DNA from: Oegoconia quadripuncta
Lineage: Eukaryota > Arthropoda > Insecta > Lepidoptera > Autostichidae
Length of the DNA stretch: 64,000 nt
Direction: 5' to 3'
Assembly (NCBI GenBank): GCA_949316235.1
Contig: OX438758.1
Span: forward strand, 6,977,731 to 7,041,730
The notes below the pieces were generated by a model. It was given only the letters and a program-made list of their open reading frames with translations, did no database searches and was not told the origin of the DNA. Below, one piece after another: positions 35,620 through 49,041 of the stretch. A program made the position numbers and the translations under genes. Position 1 is the first letter of the stretch. The number at the start of each line of letters is the position of its first letter.

Positions 35620-35788
35620 CCCTCTTATTCATAAAAATTTACAAACTCTTTATAAGCATGTTTTAGTAAAGTACCTATGTTTTGTCACTTTCTGTAATAA
35701 CAACATTTCCTTATGAACGACAGAGACAAAACACACTTTAACTAAAACAGGCTTATGAAGCGTTTGTAATTTTTTATGAATAAGACGG
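35620..35788. mobile_element. MITE, 169 bp, TTA target duplication
   Basis: The left end CCCTCTTATTCATAAAAATTTACAAAC pairs with the reverse complement of the right end, CCGTCTTATTCATAAAAAATTACAAAC. The inverted similarity continues about 65 bp inward. TTA flanks both sides (35617-35619 and 35789-35791). A 3-bp TWA duplication is typical of PIF/Harbinger elements. Confidence 0.75.
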
Positions 35789-36609
35789 TTACTTTATAGG
35801 TTACAGTACCGTCTAAAACGAAAAAAAACTAGTTACCACGTTTCTGTCATATCGCCCTTCATACTAAATTCGGCTTCGAGGTTCTAACTTTTATAAAGTT
35901 ATCCTTTTCCCCCACACAGTACAACGTATTGATTTGCCCGTTCACTCCGACAGCTATCACCTTGGTCTCGGTGAAATCAGCTTGGTAGTCGTGGCACACG
36001 ATTCGAACTTAATTTTTCTATGATCGAGTTTTCATATCAAAAAGGTGAAAATAATCTCTGGTTCCGGTTCGTCTGGTCTGTGAGACACGAGTGAAATATC
36101 ATTGCCTTGAAAGTTTGAGAATTGAAAGAAGTCCGCAACCCAAAGATTTTGTAAGTAAAAAAGTATTTTTTTAAGGAGTGCCATGAACCATAAACACTAT
36201 TTAAAAACAACTGTTAGAATATAAAACCAGCACTAGTATTACAAATATTTAAAATAAGTATAATATGTTTTTAGAGCCTTGATATTTATAAAACGATTTG
36301 CTAATAATCAATATTCCATGTTGTTTAAATTCATCTACGACCCTAAACCTGCCAAACACGATATCACGCCCAAGTCTCTCAACTCCCACATTTGTGTGCG
36401 CCGTACACAACGGAAAGTTTCTGGGTTCGATACAATATTGTCCAACATAAAGTCAACATTTCAGAACTGTTGTCCATACGTTTCACTACTATTTATTCTT
36501 GGTCCGAATGTTCTGTCTGTGGGACTCGCTCACACACACTTCTCACTCTCACACTGTGTCGTATCAGATAAGATCATTATTTATTTAGTTATTTTATACA
36601 TATATAAAT

Positions 36610-36850
36610 ATATATTGGTGGTAGGGCATTATAAATGTCCGCCTGGCTAGCTACCACCATCTTATCTAAATCTGCCGCCAAGCAGCAATGTTAATAGCAT
36701 TGTTGTGTTCCGGTTGTCAGAGATAAGATAGCCAGTCCCCCAAATGTGTTGGGGTTTCCGGGTCAGTGCGCTTCCACCTTCGACCTCATCTTCACTTAAC
36801 ATCAGGTGTGATTGAGATCAAGTACCAACCCGTTGTGCATAAAAAAAAAT
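36610..36850 (+). repeat. SINE family A, head-less copy
   Basis: GTGGTAGGGCATTATAAATGTCCGCCTGGCTAGC to CCCGTTGTGCATAAAAAAAAAT. The 123-codon open frame at 36279-36650 runs into it and is not a gene. Confidence 0.75.
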
Positions 36851-36854
36851 ACAG

Positions 36855-38750
36855 TATGGTATGATCACTTAATACAAACTAGTTACAAAATTATATTTTT
36901 AATACTCATTCATCCATCAATCTCAAAACACTTCCATTCTGACACTCGGCCAACTCCCAGAGAACACATCACACATCATAAATAGTACACATATTACATA
37001 CCATAGAACGAAGTTGACGAACATGGTCCAAGGCCCTATTTCATAAAACCTACTATGTTTAGGGAAACAGGATCCTATGCAGAGAGACTTATGAAATCAG
37101 AGAATTAGTAAATCCTCTGATTAAGTTGAGGGACCGCACTACCACCTTCGGACTCATCATTATCTCTGGTAATTAAAAAGGTTTAGATTAGATTAATTAT
37201 GACCAAGATTGGCACATGGGATTTTAGATTTTATTAAGAAAGGTATTGTCAAAATATTATTCATTATTGCTTATATGAGGCTGTCAGTGTGTAACAGATA
37301 GAGGTCGATTAGCGGCCATATCGACATACACGCGGCAGCACGACAACTGTAACACTTCCAGCATAAGCAGCTCTCGCTGTTCACATTACCGGTAGCGTCT
37401 CGCGACCAGCTCACACTGGTAGTGTTAAAATAGCCGTGCCGTCGACTGTAATCAAACCGGATTAGTGTCCAAAAAACTATTGACATATAGTTATTTGAAC
37501 TATCAGTTGAACTGACTTTAAATGAGTTTAAAAATATACTCTATAACGCGTTGTTTTGCACTCACTTGGTAGCGTTTGCTCACAATAATTGTCACTTGCG
37601 ATACACGTTTGTAGATAAATTCCTTATTTCAGACACCAACATGAATCTGGCAATCCATATCTTCAAATGGGTGTCTTCTTTCAGTATGACTGACTTCCTC
37701 CTGAGACTAAGAACTACTCTGTGGTCTTTGGCTTTCGAACACTGAATTACTGGCGTTACCCATACACCTCTATAGAACATACACGCATTCAAGCACCACA
37801 ATTTCGCACGGGGCGTGGCGTCCCTATGGCGCTATTATATATCAGTCCTACATAATATATCACAGACCAATGATATGGGCAGTGCAAGTGCGTAGCATAA
37901 TAAAAATGTAGAGAAGTCAACCCTTAGTCAATTGTAGCAATGAGACAAGATTGTTTGAACGTTATACACGAAACCTATTTTCTATCGTTGTCTAATTCCA
38001 TATTCATTCCTGGTCCTACAAAAACTACTAACCATACGCCTTCCATGTCCTAACCATACTGGTTTTTCGGGACCTTGAGAGATGGCGTAACACTTTCACT
38101 GAGCTCTTTCCATATGCACATTTCTTTTTATGTTTTTTAATTTTTTTTATTGATAATACTGTCCAGAAATAAAATATTCTGTCCAGTCCCTTCGATTCTC
38201 TTTTTGGGGCATACAGCATTATCGAAATTTACTCACTGTCCAAATGTATAAACAATATTCTTGGAATAGCTCTTTCAAACCATGCAGGGATTTAGTTCGC
38301 TGCTTTCTTTCGTTTTTACGCATTTCGACAGCGACAACAATATCCAAGGGCATGCCAGTTATCAGACCTTGGAAGAGTTAAACCTGATGCACCTATCTCA
38401 CGGCTGGGAATATTGAACATCAAAACCAAGCAACAATGAAAGCCTATTAGGGTACGGTTCAGACAGGAAGGTTTAGACGAGAAACTCGAGCGGTGCATAA
38501 CAATCTAGACTTACAATGAAACTCGATTCGTACTGGGCGGCCAGACGGCTCAGCCTTATAGTAAGTATCGCTTATTAAGAGTATTATAGAATAAAGACGA
38601 AGCCGTACAAGATCTGTTAGTTAGAATTGATTTTCTTACACACCTTGAAGTTGTGAACATAGAATTTATACATCGTCATAGTACAAGTAACTACTTTTCG
38701 AGAAATCAACTATATAAATGAAACTTGTATACGATTTGTTACACATTCCG
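36855..38750. other. No gene recognised
   Basis: Only short frames without motifs. Confidence 0.4.
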
Positions 38751-38755
38751 GACAC

Positions 38756-39068
38756 ACACATTTGACCGCATCCGTGGCTCAATGTAAACAATATTGGGTT
38801 TACGATTCGGAGGTCGCGGGTTCGATCCCCAGCGGGGTACATGTTTAAGTACTCGGTTTGGTTGGTGAAAGGGCATTTTAAATGTCCACCATCTTATCTA
38901 AATCTGCCGCCAAGCAGCAATGTTAATAGCATTGTTGTGTTCCGGTTGTCGGAGATAAGATTGCCAGTCCGCCAAATGTGTTGGGGTTTCCGGGTCAGTA
39001 CGCTTCCACCTTCGACCTCATCCTCACTTAACATCAGGTGTGATTGAGGTCAAGTAACAACCCGTTGT
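38756..39068 (+). repeat. SINE family A, full-length reference copy
   Basis: The tRNA-like head has GTGGCTCAATG (A-box region) and GGTCGCGGGTTCGATCCCCAGC (B box, 38812-38833). The body runs ACATGTTTAAGTACTCGG, TTATCTAAATCTGCCGCCAAGC, CTTCGACCTCATC, CATCAGGTGTGATTGAGG. It ends CCCGTTGTGCATAAAAAAAT. It is about 310 bp long and defines the family used for the other copies here. Confidence 0.85.
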
Positions 39069-39071
39069 GCA

Positions 39072-40785
39072 TAAAAAAATCATTTATTTTCAAAAATAAG
39101 GAAAATAAACTAGCGTGAATCAATTTATCTGAAGTTTAGGTGTTCTAAGGTAGGTACTAGAGTCTAATACAACCTAAAATTCACTAAGACCAAGCAATTG
39201 ATAAGTTACGTACTTAACAGTTCGCAAAGCTTAGAATCGCCAGCTCATGGCGATTACGGCAAAACCTTCCGTGGGTATCATTAGCGTGCCCTGGGGAGAG
39301 TCACTGGGCTAACACTAATGCCACACGACTGTCAAATTCCCAGGTCATGTTAATTAGGACAACTACTAAACTAGGCAAATAGAACTAAACCATTCCCAGT
39401 TAATGCCACGTGGGGCAAATAAGATTAGTGGTGACTAAGCTATAGGTAGTAAACATAATACACAATAATTCATCATCCTTTTCGCACAATGGCTTCATTG
39501 TGAAGACTTCTTCTTTGAATTACACGTCTCTTTTAATAGAAGGATTACCAAATAAGTGAAAGATATGAGAATAAGAAATAGAGTGTTTGTCAATGTGGAT
39601 TTATACGCACGTCCTATTGTACTAGATTGCGAGAAAACAATAGTGAATAGTTTGAATAGGCAGTTATCACTTATGAACTGTCCGAAGTCCATATAATGCC
39701 AAATCCGTGGATGTTGCGGAAGTGAAAATGGCGTTATACTGTAATCCTATTGTGGATTGAAAAGAACAATGAGAGCCGCTCTGTAGTAGCGTCAGCATAT
39801 CATTTGCATAGACGAATGGCCGTTAATAAAAGCAATCTTTTAGAATAGTAATTCGCGGCGGGGGCAGTTAAAACAAGTCTTGTGAAATGTGTGAGAAGGT
39901 AAGTTTTTAATTGCGTTTAGGATCTCAGATAGATCGACTCTCATTCGGCAACATACATAAAATTCATAACGTCTTATAGCAATTTTATCATAAGGATCGT
40001 CCGCCTGTAATCTCGAGTCTCCACACAAACGCAGTTTCATTTCAGAGCTCCGTCCTACTCCATAGCGCGTATTGTTGAATACCTATTACCTATATAGCTA
40101 GTATGTTCAACATGTTTAACGTAACATCAAAGGCTAAGGCTGAACCTGACCAACAGTGCCGGGTGCTACGAACCATTTTGCTCGCTCGTTAACTAAGGTC
40201 CTTTCGCACTAGCGTTCGTCGAAGAAGTATTCTGTCGTTGTAAGGTTTATCGCACAAGCAATGTGTCCACCAACAGAGTATCAGAACTACGATCTTTCGA
40301 ACCACAGTTCGTCGTTTGTATTTCAATGTTCAGTAACGCTACCCACTAGCATAAGTTTCTATTTTATTGTGTAATTAATACCTTTGTATATGTATGCTTA
40401 GCGCATTGTTGATAAAACGGTCTTAAGCCACGTGAGATCTACGGCATTACATGTAGGTAATACGTACAAAATTTCAAATACAAATTTTATTTCTATGCGT
40501 GTAAAACCATATGTACAAAATTTCAAGTTGTTAGTCTTGCTTTTAAACGATCAACATTTGTATGGAGAGGCTCGGCTAATCTGGAGACGTAAACGGAGGC
40601 CGCTCCGGGGCGAAAAGTAATGACTTCGATTCAGTAATGGGATGATCTATTACTAAATTAAAACCATCACATCCATTTTTCAAACTTCGGATAGGCAATT
40701 TGGCAAAATGTCCAATAACGTTGACTATTGCTCTTCGTTTTAAAAATTTAATAAATGTTTTTTCTGCCTGTACTTCATATAACCT
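39072..40785. other. No gene recognised
   Basis: The 108-codon - strand frame at 40576-40902 overlaps the dispersed repeat at 40787 and shows no known motif. Confidence 0.4.
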
Positions 40786-40786
40786 G

Positions 40787-40875
40787 GCATAGCGTAAACT
40801 TTCTAAAACAAAACATGTGGGTGACCCAACGGTCACCGAACATGAAATATTATGAGTTAGATACTGAATTGGAGA
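40787..40875 (+). repeat. Dispersed repeat, second copy at 42104-42180
   Basis: AACTTTCTAAAACAAAACATGTGGGTGACCCAACGGTCACCG and, 1.3 kb on, AACTTTCTAAAACAAAACGCGTGGGTGACCCAGCGGTCACTG. Both continue to AATTGGAG. GGTGACCCA.CGGTCACC is itself nearly palindromic. Confidence 0.65.
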
Positions 40876-41597
40876 GTGTCTAACATAGTACATAATCTTC
40901 ATTGACAGCCTAAAGTTTTGTGTTGGACATAAACTTCACGCGTCGCGATTTGTATCGCTTTTTATAGGATTCCACGCTCTAATCGCCACGATGGGAACGC
41001 GGGTTGGCGACAGCAATTTCTTGGGAGCCCCACACAAATGAAGCTGTTGCAATGGTGAATGCTGTTAAATATGTTCACGATGAAGAGACTACACACGGTC
41101 AACTACATCCTAAACGGAAGAAAACTGCACAAAAATTTACAGATTTCACATTTTATCTATCGCGCCCGTTAAAACGAATATTAAAAAAAATGCCAAGTGC
41201 GTGTCCAACTCGCGCACCTAGGGTAGAGTATAAGGACACGAGGTTTATATTATAAGTCCATATTCATGCCACAAGGACACCTAATATTTAAAAACATTAA
41301 TTGGCTTCACTATCTCCTACTTCCACTGAGATGACCTCTCGGACAGACAACGGACAGATGTAACTCAGTAATGTGCATTTGCACCATTTGGGCATAGAAT
41401 AATAAAATTACGATATTAATTATTCTATGATTTGCGGATAGAACCCTTAAAAGGACATAATTCCTACGTTTGTGAATGGATAGAAAAATAGTCGAAGATC
41501 TGAAATCGGCGCAGCAATGTTTTGCTTATCGAGTCGGACGGAACGTATTTTACCTCTATACGTGCCGAGTGATATCGGCAAGTAAATAGAATCAACT

Positions 41598-41965
41598 CGT
41601 CTCTTCCCGTGGGTGTTACACCAAAAACTATCCATAAACACAAAGGCGATTGGCTTACTCTTTGTCAATACTGCGAAAGATGAAACGTGGATGTTGTTAC
41701 CAAGTATTAAATTACGCTTGTTTGGGATATCTTTAACCACACCATTTGTAGGTGATGAAGTTATGTATGTATTATGTACTACAAAATCAGTGTCCACCTC
41801 TGTACCAGTCCCACCATTGCCTGAATACCAGAGACAATAGCACTCTGCGCGGTAAGCCGTGCCCTAAAAGACCCCTACATGGCTACCTTGGTGCCCAGAT
41901 TAATTACAGAAGAAAGATGTAAAAGAGACCCCGCTCTGCAAATGAGAGTGTAACACTAAATGCAA
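41598..41965 (+). repeat. Composite interspersed repeat
   Basis: CTTCCCGTGGGTGTTACACC, then GAAACGTGGATGTTGTTACC, then the block shared with 5080-5295. Parts are missing relative to 1500-1965. The 116-codon - strand frame at 41447-41797 lies on it and is not a gene. Confidence 0.55.
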
Positions 41966-42184
41966 AACCAGCTATAAGGTAGATACATCACACACACCGC
42001 ACCTATTCAGAAACTTTCTAACGTTAAACCACCTATAGCCAGGATTCAATTGCATTACAATTTTTTTTGTAAGCACTAAACACCACGGCACTAATGTAAC
42101 AACTTTCTAAAACAAAACGCGTGGGTGACCCAGCGGTCACTGGGGACGTACTAGTTGGGAGTTAAATTGGAGGGTCAGTTATAG

Positions 42185-44700
42185 CGCGGCGACGTGTCCC
42201 GGACCGATACGATCTCTGCATTGCTTAGCTATAACGGTCAGGACGATTTTAATGAGATTATCTACCAGCATATACTGCATCCAGTTACTATATGATAAAT
42301 ATTTCCCGAAATGACTTTACATACTTGTAGATAGTAGGAAGTTTTTTATATAACTGATATATTTCTTATTGTTTTATTATAGGCAAGAAAACGGCGCTCT
42401 TATTGTCTCTTTAGGTCACGCATCAGAACAACCAGGTCTCTATTAAAGCATTATCTTTAAACTGTTTTTAAATTTAAAGAATTTTATCATCTCATGCAAT
42501 GATGATATCGCGGCACACTCATTGTTACTTTTAAAGAAAAGTACTTTAATATAATTTTGTTTACGAATCTTTGCACATCTAAATGATTTTAAAACTCACT
42601 TCTTTAGCGCTCGCAAAAGGCTCAGAATAATTACCCACCGGCAAAATATAAGTCGTACGCGTTATGTCGAAAACGTGACAACGGAATGAGATGAGGCCTG
42701 ACATGACAGGCGGAATAATAACACGCCATTACCGTCGAGGGTTTGTTCAGCGACTTTCTCGGCTGCAAAGGTTTAGAAACTTGGAAAGATAAAAACAGTC
42801 TGCGAACCCAAAGCCATAAAAAAAAAATTAAAAGAGTTTTTATTATCGAGAATGTTTTAGCTGCCGACATTGAGCATTAAAATCTGAAAGACAGACCGGT
42901 TTTCTTCCAAAAAGTCACTACGATAAGACAGGGTACCATTTTGTACTCCCGAGTAAAAAGAGGGATGTTATACTTATTTATTATGAAGACAATTTTGGTG
43001 TTCCGTTCAAGTAACGAAATATGATAAGCGACATGAAAAAGCTTTTGAATACAACATAATGTAATTAGGTGTGCTACACACACATTCCGTTAGGTTTGCC
43101 GTAGCTATGGGTGTTCAATGTGCCCCTTGAATAAAAATACCATTAAACTGGTGGAATTCAAGTATACGGTCGGCCGTGTCTACTCCTATGTGCAAAGAGA
43201 CGACGTATATGACGTATAGCGTTAGAAACATTGTATAGGTATTATTTTGTAAGCGAGCCAACCCATATTTTAAAATTATTGCAATTTGCACAAAAAAATA
43301 CTTTCGCAACTGCAAAAATAACCGAGGAATAATAAAATCCGTGCAGAGTTAGCTAATAAATTACAAGACAAGTTTTGTTTTCTGCATCTGATGCGGTCAT
43401 TCTAAAATAACTCTGTAACAAACAGTTTATATTTAGGAATGTCTGCTAACGTCGAAACGGATGTTGTATTAGCTGAATATAACCGTCACATTGTGGAACA
43501 CAGGCCGCCCCTAGTCCGCGTGCGGGTCCTAGTTCAACAGACCAGAGTGTAGATCAGCAGACATTAAATACACATGAAAGGTCAACGATAACTGTGCATG
43601 AAATAGAAAATTTAGTAGGCTAGAACTATGTATCTTCGCAATTTGAAGGTGCATGTTGTCATACGGTTTATCACTTCCATTGTAGAACTAGCCAATCTCT
43701 TCTCATGAGTGAGCAGAAGCGAAGCAGAAGCAGAAGCGAAGGTGGCAAAGAACTTGGGTCGGACTTAGGGATGCAGCAGTAACAGCAGAGTGGCATAGGC
43801 TAGAAGATTAGTGTCCTTAACAGATCGCATGTTGAGGGGATCCAGACTCTTCTAATCAGACTCTTTCAGAGTTTCATTTAGTAAAAAGCCTATGCGATAT
43901 CTGCTTCTCGGTCTCGTCTAGTCTTCTCGCTGTCCTTATTGTGAATGGCCACTCAGTTCCAACGTTAAGTATACAACTAAAACTGCATGGCTGTCACATG
44001 TGAATTACCATGAATTACTGTGAATTTTCTCATCACACCGGGCATCGTGTTAACGATTCTCATGAAGTTTATGAGGCAAGCCATAACAGTCTTTGTTAGA
44101 ATTTCTCTTGCAAAAAGTTTTTATACGCAGAAACCTGAAATCGCCGACGTCAACCTTCAGTTGCTCCACCTTGCGACAGAGCGTGCGCGAGCGCCACCGT
44201 CAGCAATACAATGGCGCCTCGGTGTTGCCGATGCGTTTCGATTCTCTCGCAATAGGTTGGTACGTCACGGTGTCCGCGACATTTCACGACTGGTGCTGAA
44301 CGACCGTGGATTCGACTTACGACCTTTACCATCAGACAGTGATTTATTTTCGAACTCCTAAGAACTGGCTAGTCAATTTCGAATTCTGCCACATTTAATG
44401 ACAGTTATACAAAACCCGAAAAAAGGCATAAAATTGCGCTACTTATAAAAGTTATGGTAGGTCTCCTTCCCTTTGATAGTGACTAGCTATTATAAGTCAA
44501 TACAAACCTCAACTAGAAGGAAAGACCAATATTCATACAATTCTTGCAACAAGCTATTATATATTTGTGCAATTTATAAATGCCTACATTCAATTCTATG
44601 TGTTTCATAGATTCAATTTAATAAAAATCTGTTATATGCAAAATAATATAACCTTATTCACCAAAAATAGCGATAGGCAGAATGTTAATACAAGGAACAA
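42185..44700. other. No gene recognised
   Basis: A GC-richer patch at 44140-44330 is open in three frames (44020-44361 and 44093-44299 on +, 44150-44332 on -), but no frame shows a motif or splice sites that I trust. Confidence 0.35.
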
Positions 44701-44711
44701 GAACTGGTTAT

Positions 44712-44772
44712 TTATTTGTTATTATATATGTATATTATTATATATGTATATTATTATATATGTTATATTATT
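44712..44772 (+). repeat. AT-rich tandem repeat, 17-bp unit
   Basis: TTATTATATATGTATAT repeated about three times. Confidence 0.8.
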
Positions 44773-45394
44773 AATGTTATCTGACTTCACTAAGTAGGTA
44801 CCTAAATCCTTCAGAGGGCAATGGGTATGCATTTACAATAAAGTTCTTGCTGATATCCAAAATTTGGCCTTTTATAAATATTAGACTATTATTAAACGCA
44901 AATTGTGCATGAACGGCTATTATAAAATATCCAATTAATTGACTGATAAAAATGCATGGAACTAATTGCTTGACAATTAAGTTGTTTTTTTGATTTGTAT
45001 GTAGAATTAAGTAGACCTGCTGAGAGCAACAAAAAGAACAGCTTTTGAGTTTCTGACTTCTTCTCAAAGGAATACTGAAAATTCGGAACACTTAATCTGT
45101 TTTTGTAAATGTAATGTACTTCTGTTGTCAATATTTTCAATAGTACACACAGTATGTTATTGTCTACCACTCAGAACTATGTGCCTGAATGCGGGTCTCA
45201 TCCACAATGTTGAGACGGCTCTCATTAGAAGAGAATATGGGACATAATCCCCCAGTTACGGGTACTTAACATAAAATGTGACTGTACTGTCTTTCAAGTA
45301 GCATTGTAGTGGATATGATTGAATTAGGTTTTCTGAACCATAGATTGTAAAAATGTAATGATAACCTTTTTGAGTCGCAAGGTTACCTAAGCCA

Positions 45395-45605
45395 AGTGAC
45401 ATGATAAGCCAGTACTAGTAATTCCAGTCCAGCACTGACATGCTACATAGTCTATGTAAACCCTGGTTTTAATCTAGTTCAGCACTGACTTGCTACTGAA
45501 TCTAGTTATCTTAAACCTTGATATGATCCAACAATGACCTCTTAACTAAACCTTGGTTTCAATTCAGCTCAGAGCCGACTAGCTAGTGAGCCCAGTCAAT
45601 TGGAT
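45395..45605 (+). repeat. Diverged tandem repeat, about 62-bp unit, 3-4 copies
   Basis: The recurring order is CCAG.TCCAGCACTGACATGCTAC, then ...AAACC.TGGTTT.AAT. Starts lie near 45425, 45475, 45525 (degenerate) and 45565. Confidence 0.5.
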
Positions 45606-46562
45606 GAAATAAATAAATATCTTTGAACAAACGCACATTATTTTTTTTAATTGCATAGCATAAACCTCGTATTTCGTAGTCTGACTTGTTTATTTTTTAA
45701 CTTTGTTATGATAATCTTGGGAAAATGATTTCTTTGGGTTCACTGGGTTGGAAAAACTAATAAATCTTTTTGCACCGCATATCGATCTGTCCATAAAGTC
45801 AGATGTGTTTCTCTCAATGTCTTCGATATTCATGCATTGACATCCCATGTGCAGTGGCTGGGAACCATTTAACAATCAAAATTGATTGGTAATGTCTGTC
45901 TGAAAACGTAGTTACCGAAAAAGGTAGGGTAAACAAATATTATAAGGAGATAAAGAAGATGAATTATAATGTGAATTTAATATAAAGCATACCTACCTAT
46001 TCGGCATATTCTGTGTAAGCAGAAAAAAAACTTATTGCAATTGAATCAAAGTCTAATTAGTTCAAAATAAATAAAAAACCAAAGGAATCTTGGAATTCAC
46101 ATCAGGCTATCAGATATAAACATTATTTGTATAGTAGGCAGGATGGCTATTATTGTTCAATTGATATCATAAACAATTCAGTAAAGTAGAATTCCGGTTC
46201 GAACGCGACTGTTTCAAAATAAGATTCCAATAGGAGCTCTAAAAGGATTCTGCTAAAAATAAGCCGTGTCATATGTTTACTTCCCCGCATGACAGCTCGG
46301 GCATAGAACGAGAGGAACTCAACACCACGCTAAAATTATAACAGCACACCGCGGAAATTCAATGTAAGTGCCACCACCCAGTAATAAACAACGAGAAAAT
46401 AAAAAGTTATCACAAAGTCACACGTAGTCAGTGAGCGAGCGTTTGGTTTGCTTGCGTAGAAAGCAACCAACTAACCGATACCGAACCTCGGCGGGAACCA
46501 GTACTTTTCCACTACGTTACTGCACCCGGAAAACACTGAAACTTATCAAGGATCTTCCTCAC

Positions 46563-46935
46563 CTCTCGAAGTCAAATTTCTGACAGTATGATTCCACTAT
46601 CATGCTGAAAAGAGCACACGAAAGCGGACAAAGGGTCCTTCAAAACACAGCCATTTTGAAACAGTTCATACAAAATGTTACGTGTACCACGGGTGTACAG
46701 TGTTTCATGGACCCAAACAAGAAACTTTATTATCCATTTGCACTCATTTTAGATTATTAACACAACTTAAACAATCACTAAACATTTCACACACTTTTCT
46801 GTACGATTTCACTTCATACTCTCGCACGCACACCCGTTTGCGTCGCACCAACGTCGCACAAAGTCCGTCAAACGAAGACGACGAATTCACTCACACGAAT
46901 GGAGGCACGAGCGAATGGCGAATGGTTTGATTGGT
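46563..46935 (-). promoter_or_regulatory. Possible - strand promoter and 5' UTR exon
   Basis: On the - strand, GACCAATCAAACC (a CCAAT-like box near 46935) is followed by a CG-containing stretch. Then comes 5'-UTR-like sequence (GTGTGTGAAATGTTTAGTGATTG) with two tiny uORFs. A donor-like CGAGAG|GTGAGG ends the putative exon at 46563. The CpG content stands out from its surroundings. It could feed the exon at 34285-34100 across a 12-kb intron; this is inference only. Confidence 0.3.
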
Positions 46936-46939
46936 CCGC

Positions 46940-49035
46940 AACGAAACCGTAGTGTTATCAGAAAATAATATATAAATCTACCATTGTTAGTGAGAATTTT
47001 ATCTGGATTTATTTGTATCGCAGGGATTCGTAAAAACACTAGTAGTAAAAGAATAGTTACTTTCTTTGACACGGGCATTGTATAAAATTCTTTAGTTATA
47101 GATTTACGAATTTATTTTTAGACAATATAGACCTTTTATGTAGGTATATAATTTTATGTACTTCATTTTATTCAGTTTGGTTTGACATGCCTACGAAAAC
47201 ATACATGCATGCACATAAACACGGCTCACAGGTAAGGTTGGTCTGAATTGATAGTCAACTTATGCGCTCTATTAGCGGGATTACAAGATAAATGACCGCC
47301 GCGCTGTCAGTGTCAGGTAGAATTTAACTTAGGTAAAATTTCTTTTTCACCTTCTTAGCCACTCAATCGTCCAGCCCGCGTGGCCAAATTCTACTCAACT
47401 GTTCGCGCACGGTAACTTTATGAAAACTTTCATATCTGGTAAACTACAACAGCTATAGCGACAAAAAATACGTAAGTAAAGGTGAAGGATTAGAGATTAA
47501 AACATTATAAAAGAGAATACAGAAAATCTTATTCTAGAGTACTAAAAACTGCGTATAACGTAACTATTCTCTAACTCTCTTGAGCAATATTGTGAATAAC
47601 TTCTATTTAAATCTAGACTAATTTTCTTCTGAAATGATACCAAGCTGTCTGTATTTAGTTAATTTTTGTAGCACAATAAATCGAAACAAACTTCCTACTT
47701 CACAATAATTTTGACATGCCTTCAAATCGCACGAGGACGAAAATCTACGGAACAAGTTCAAGTTTATAGCATTCGTTATTAAACCCCATGTATTTCTACC
47801 TGAAAAGTGTATGAATATGCTGAATAATATAATTCATTTTCACTATTAATATTCGTTCGGCAAAATGTAAAATTATCAGCCAGACGCTAAAACTGCCTAT
47901 TACTGAGACATGAAAAAAACCATGAAAATTGATATTACCATAAAAATTATATTTAAACAATCTTCACTATAAGACGCCTATGAAAACCTGTAAAGGTTTG
48001 TGTGTAGTACGAATGAGGTCACGGACCTTGAATTCAAACTCGATTTATCGCTATAAACTATAATAATTATGCATAAATCGTAAAGTACTAATCCTCACGA
48101 TCATTTTCATATATAATAATCCCATAAATATGTAATAGAAAGAAAGAAAACATTTATTCAGCTTACAATGGGCATGTATACATGAAAATTTTGAGATAAT
48201 AATACTAAAACATAATAGTGCAAGTGCAAGCTGATATACTTAACTTCATAACAAATTATAATTACTTAACTTCAAACTTCACATGCCTTCGAATGTTTCT
48301 TTCACAGTTTAAAAGCAGTGACATGATTGCACTTAAGTAATTAAATTAAATTTAAAAAGTCATTGGTCTGCCTGGGGTAATTCTATTACCTACCTATTAC
48401 TACAAAAGTTAATACATGAAATTTTTTAATACAAACATATACCCTAATAAAAGTAGGTCAGTTCACCTTTTTATGCAATTTTGTATAGTTTTTAATTATA
48501 TAATTTAATTATATAATATAATTTAAGGCGCATCGCTGATTTATGTTTTGTTGTCGCGGTTGCTAGTATCTACCAGTATAGAATCAAAACTAACCCATTG
48601 TTGATAATTAAGAAATATGGGAAACTACCAATCTGCGTAGATCCTTTTCTTTACTAGTAACATTTTAAGTTTCTGTGTAATATCGAACTTAAAATTTCAA
48701 AAGGTGAATTGAGGACGTTGTTTCAAACATGAAATTTTTCATGTAAAAGTCACCTTACTAAAGAAAGATCAATGTTATGTATTCGATTGTTAGGTCTATT
48801 ATTGAATTCTACTGTTTGGTCTTCTGTAAATGATTTACATATTTCAACTTTACATTACGATAGATAGCAATCATGATTTGACGAAGTAGATGTATATGAT
48901 ATTTATGCACATATATAAAAAGGGGTACTTTACAAGAAATTAAAAAAAAAAGAAATAAATTGACTACAAACGCACGGAGACAGAGTAGAACACGTTTTCT
49001 CCATGATTATAATAAGTAGAAAACGTGTTCGAAAT
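46940..49035. other. No gene recognised; LINE/SINE-like piece near 48140-48280
   Basis: AAACATTTATTCAGCTTACAATGGGCATG resembles the reverse 3' ends of lepidopteran LINEs. Similar pieces occur at 52470-52600 and 61765-61830. Confidence 0.35.
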
Positions 49036-49041
49036 CCGTAC

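Noticed and set aside
36279..36650. A 123-codon + strand frame
   Set aside because: Runs into SINE A and has no domain features.
41447..41797. A 116-codon - strand frame
   Set aside because: Lies over an interspersed repeat and has no known motif.
44020..44361. A GC-rich patch open in three frames
   Set aside because: No frame has convincing splice sites or motifs.
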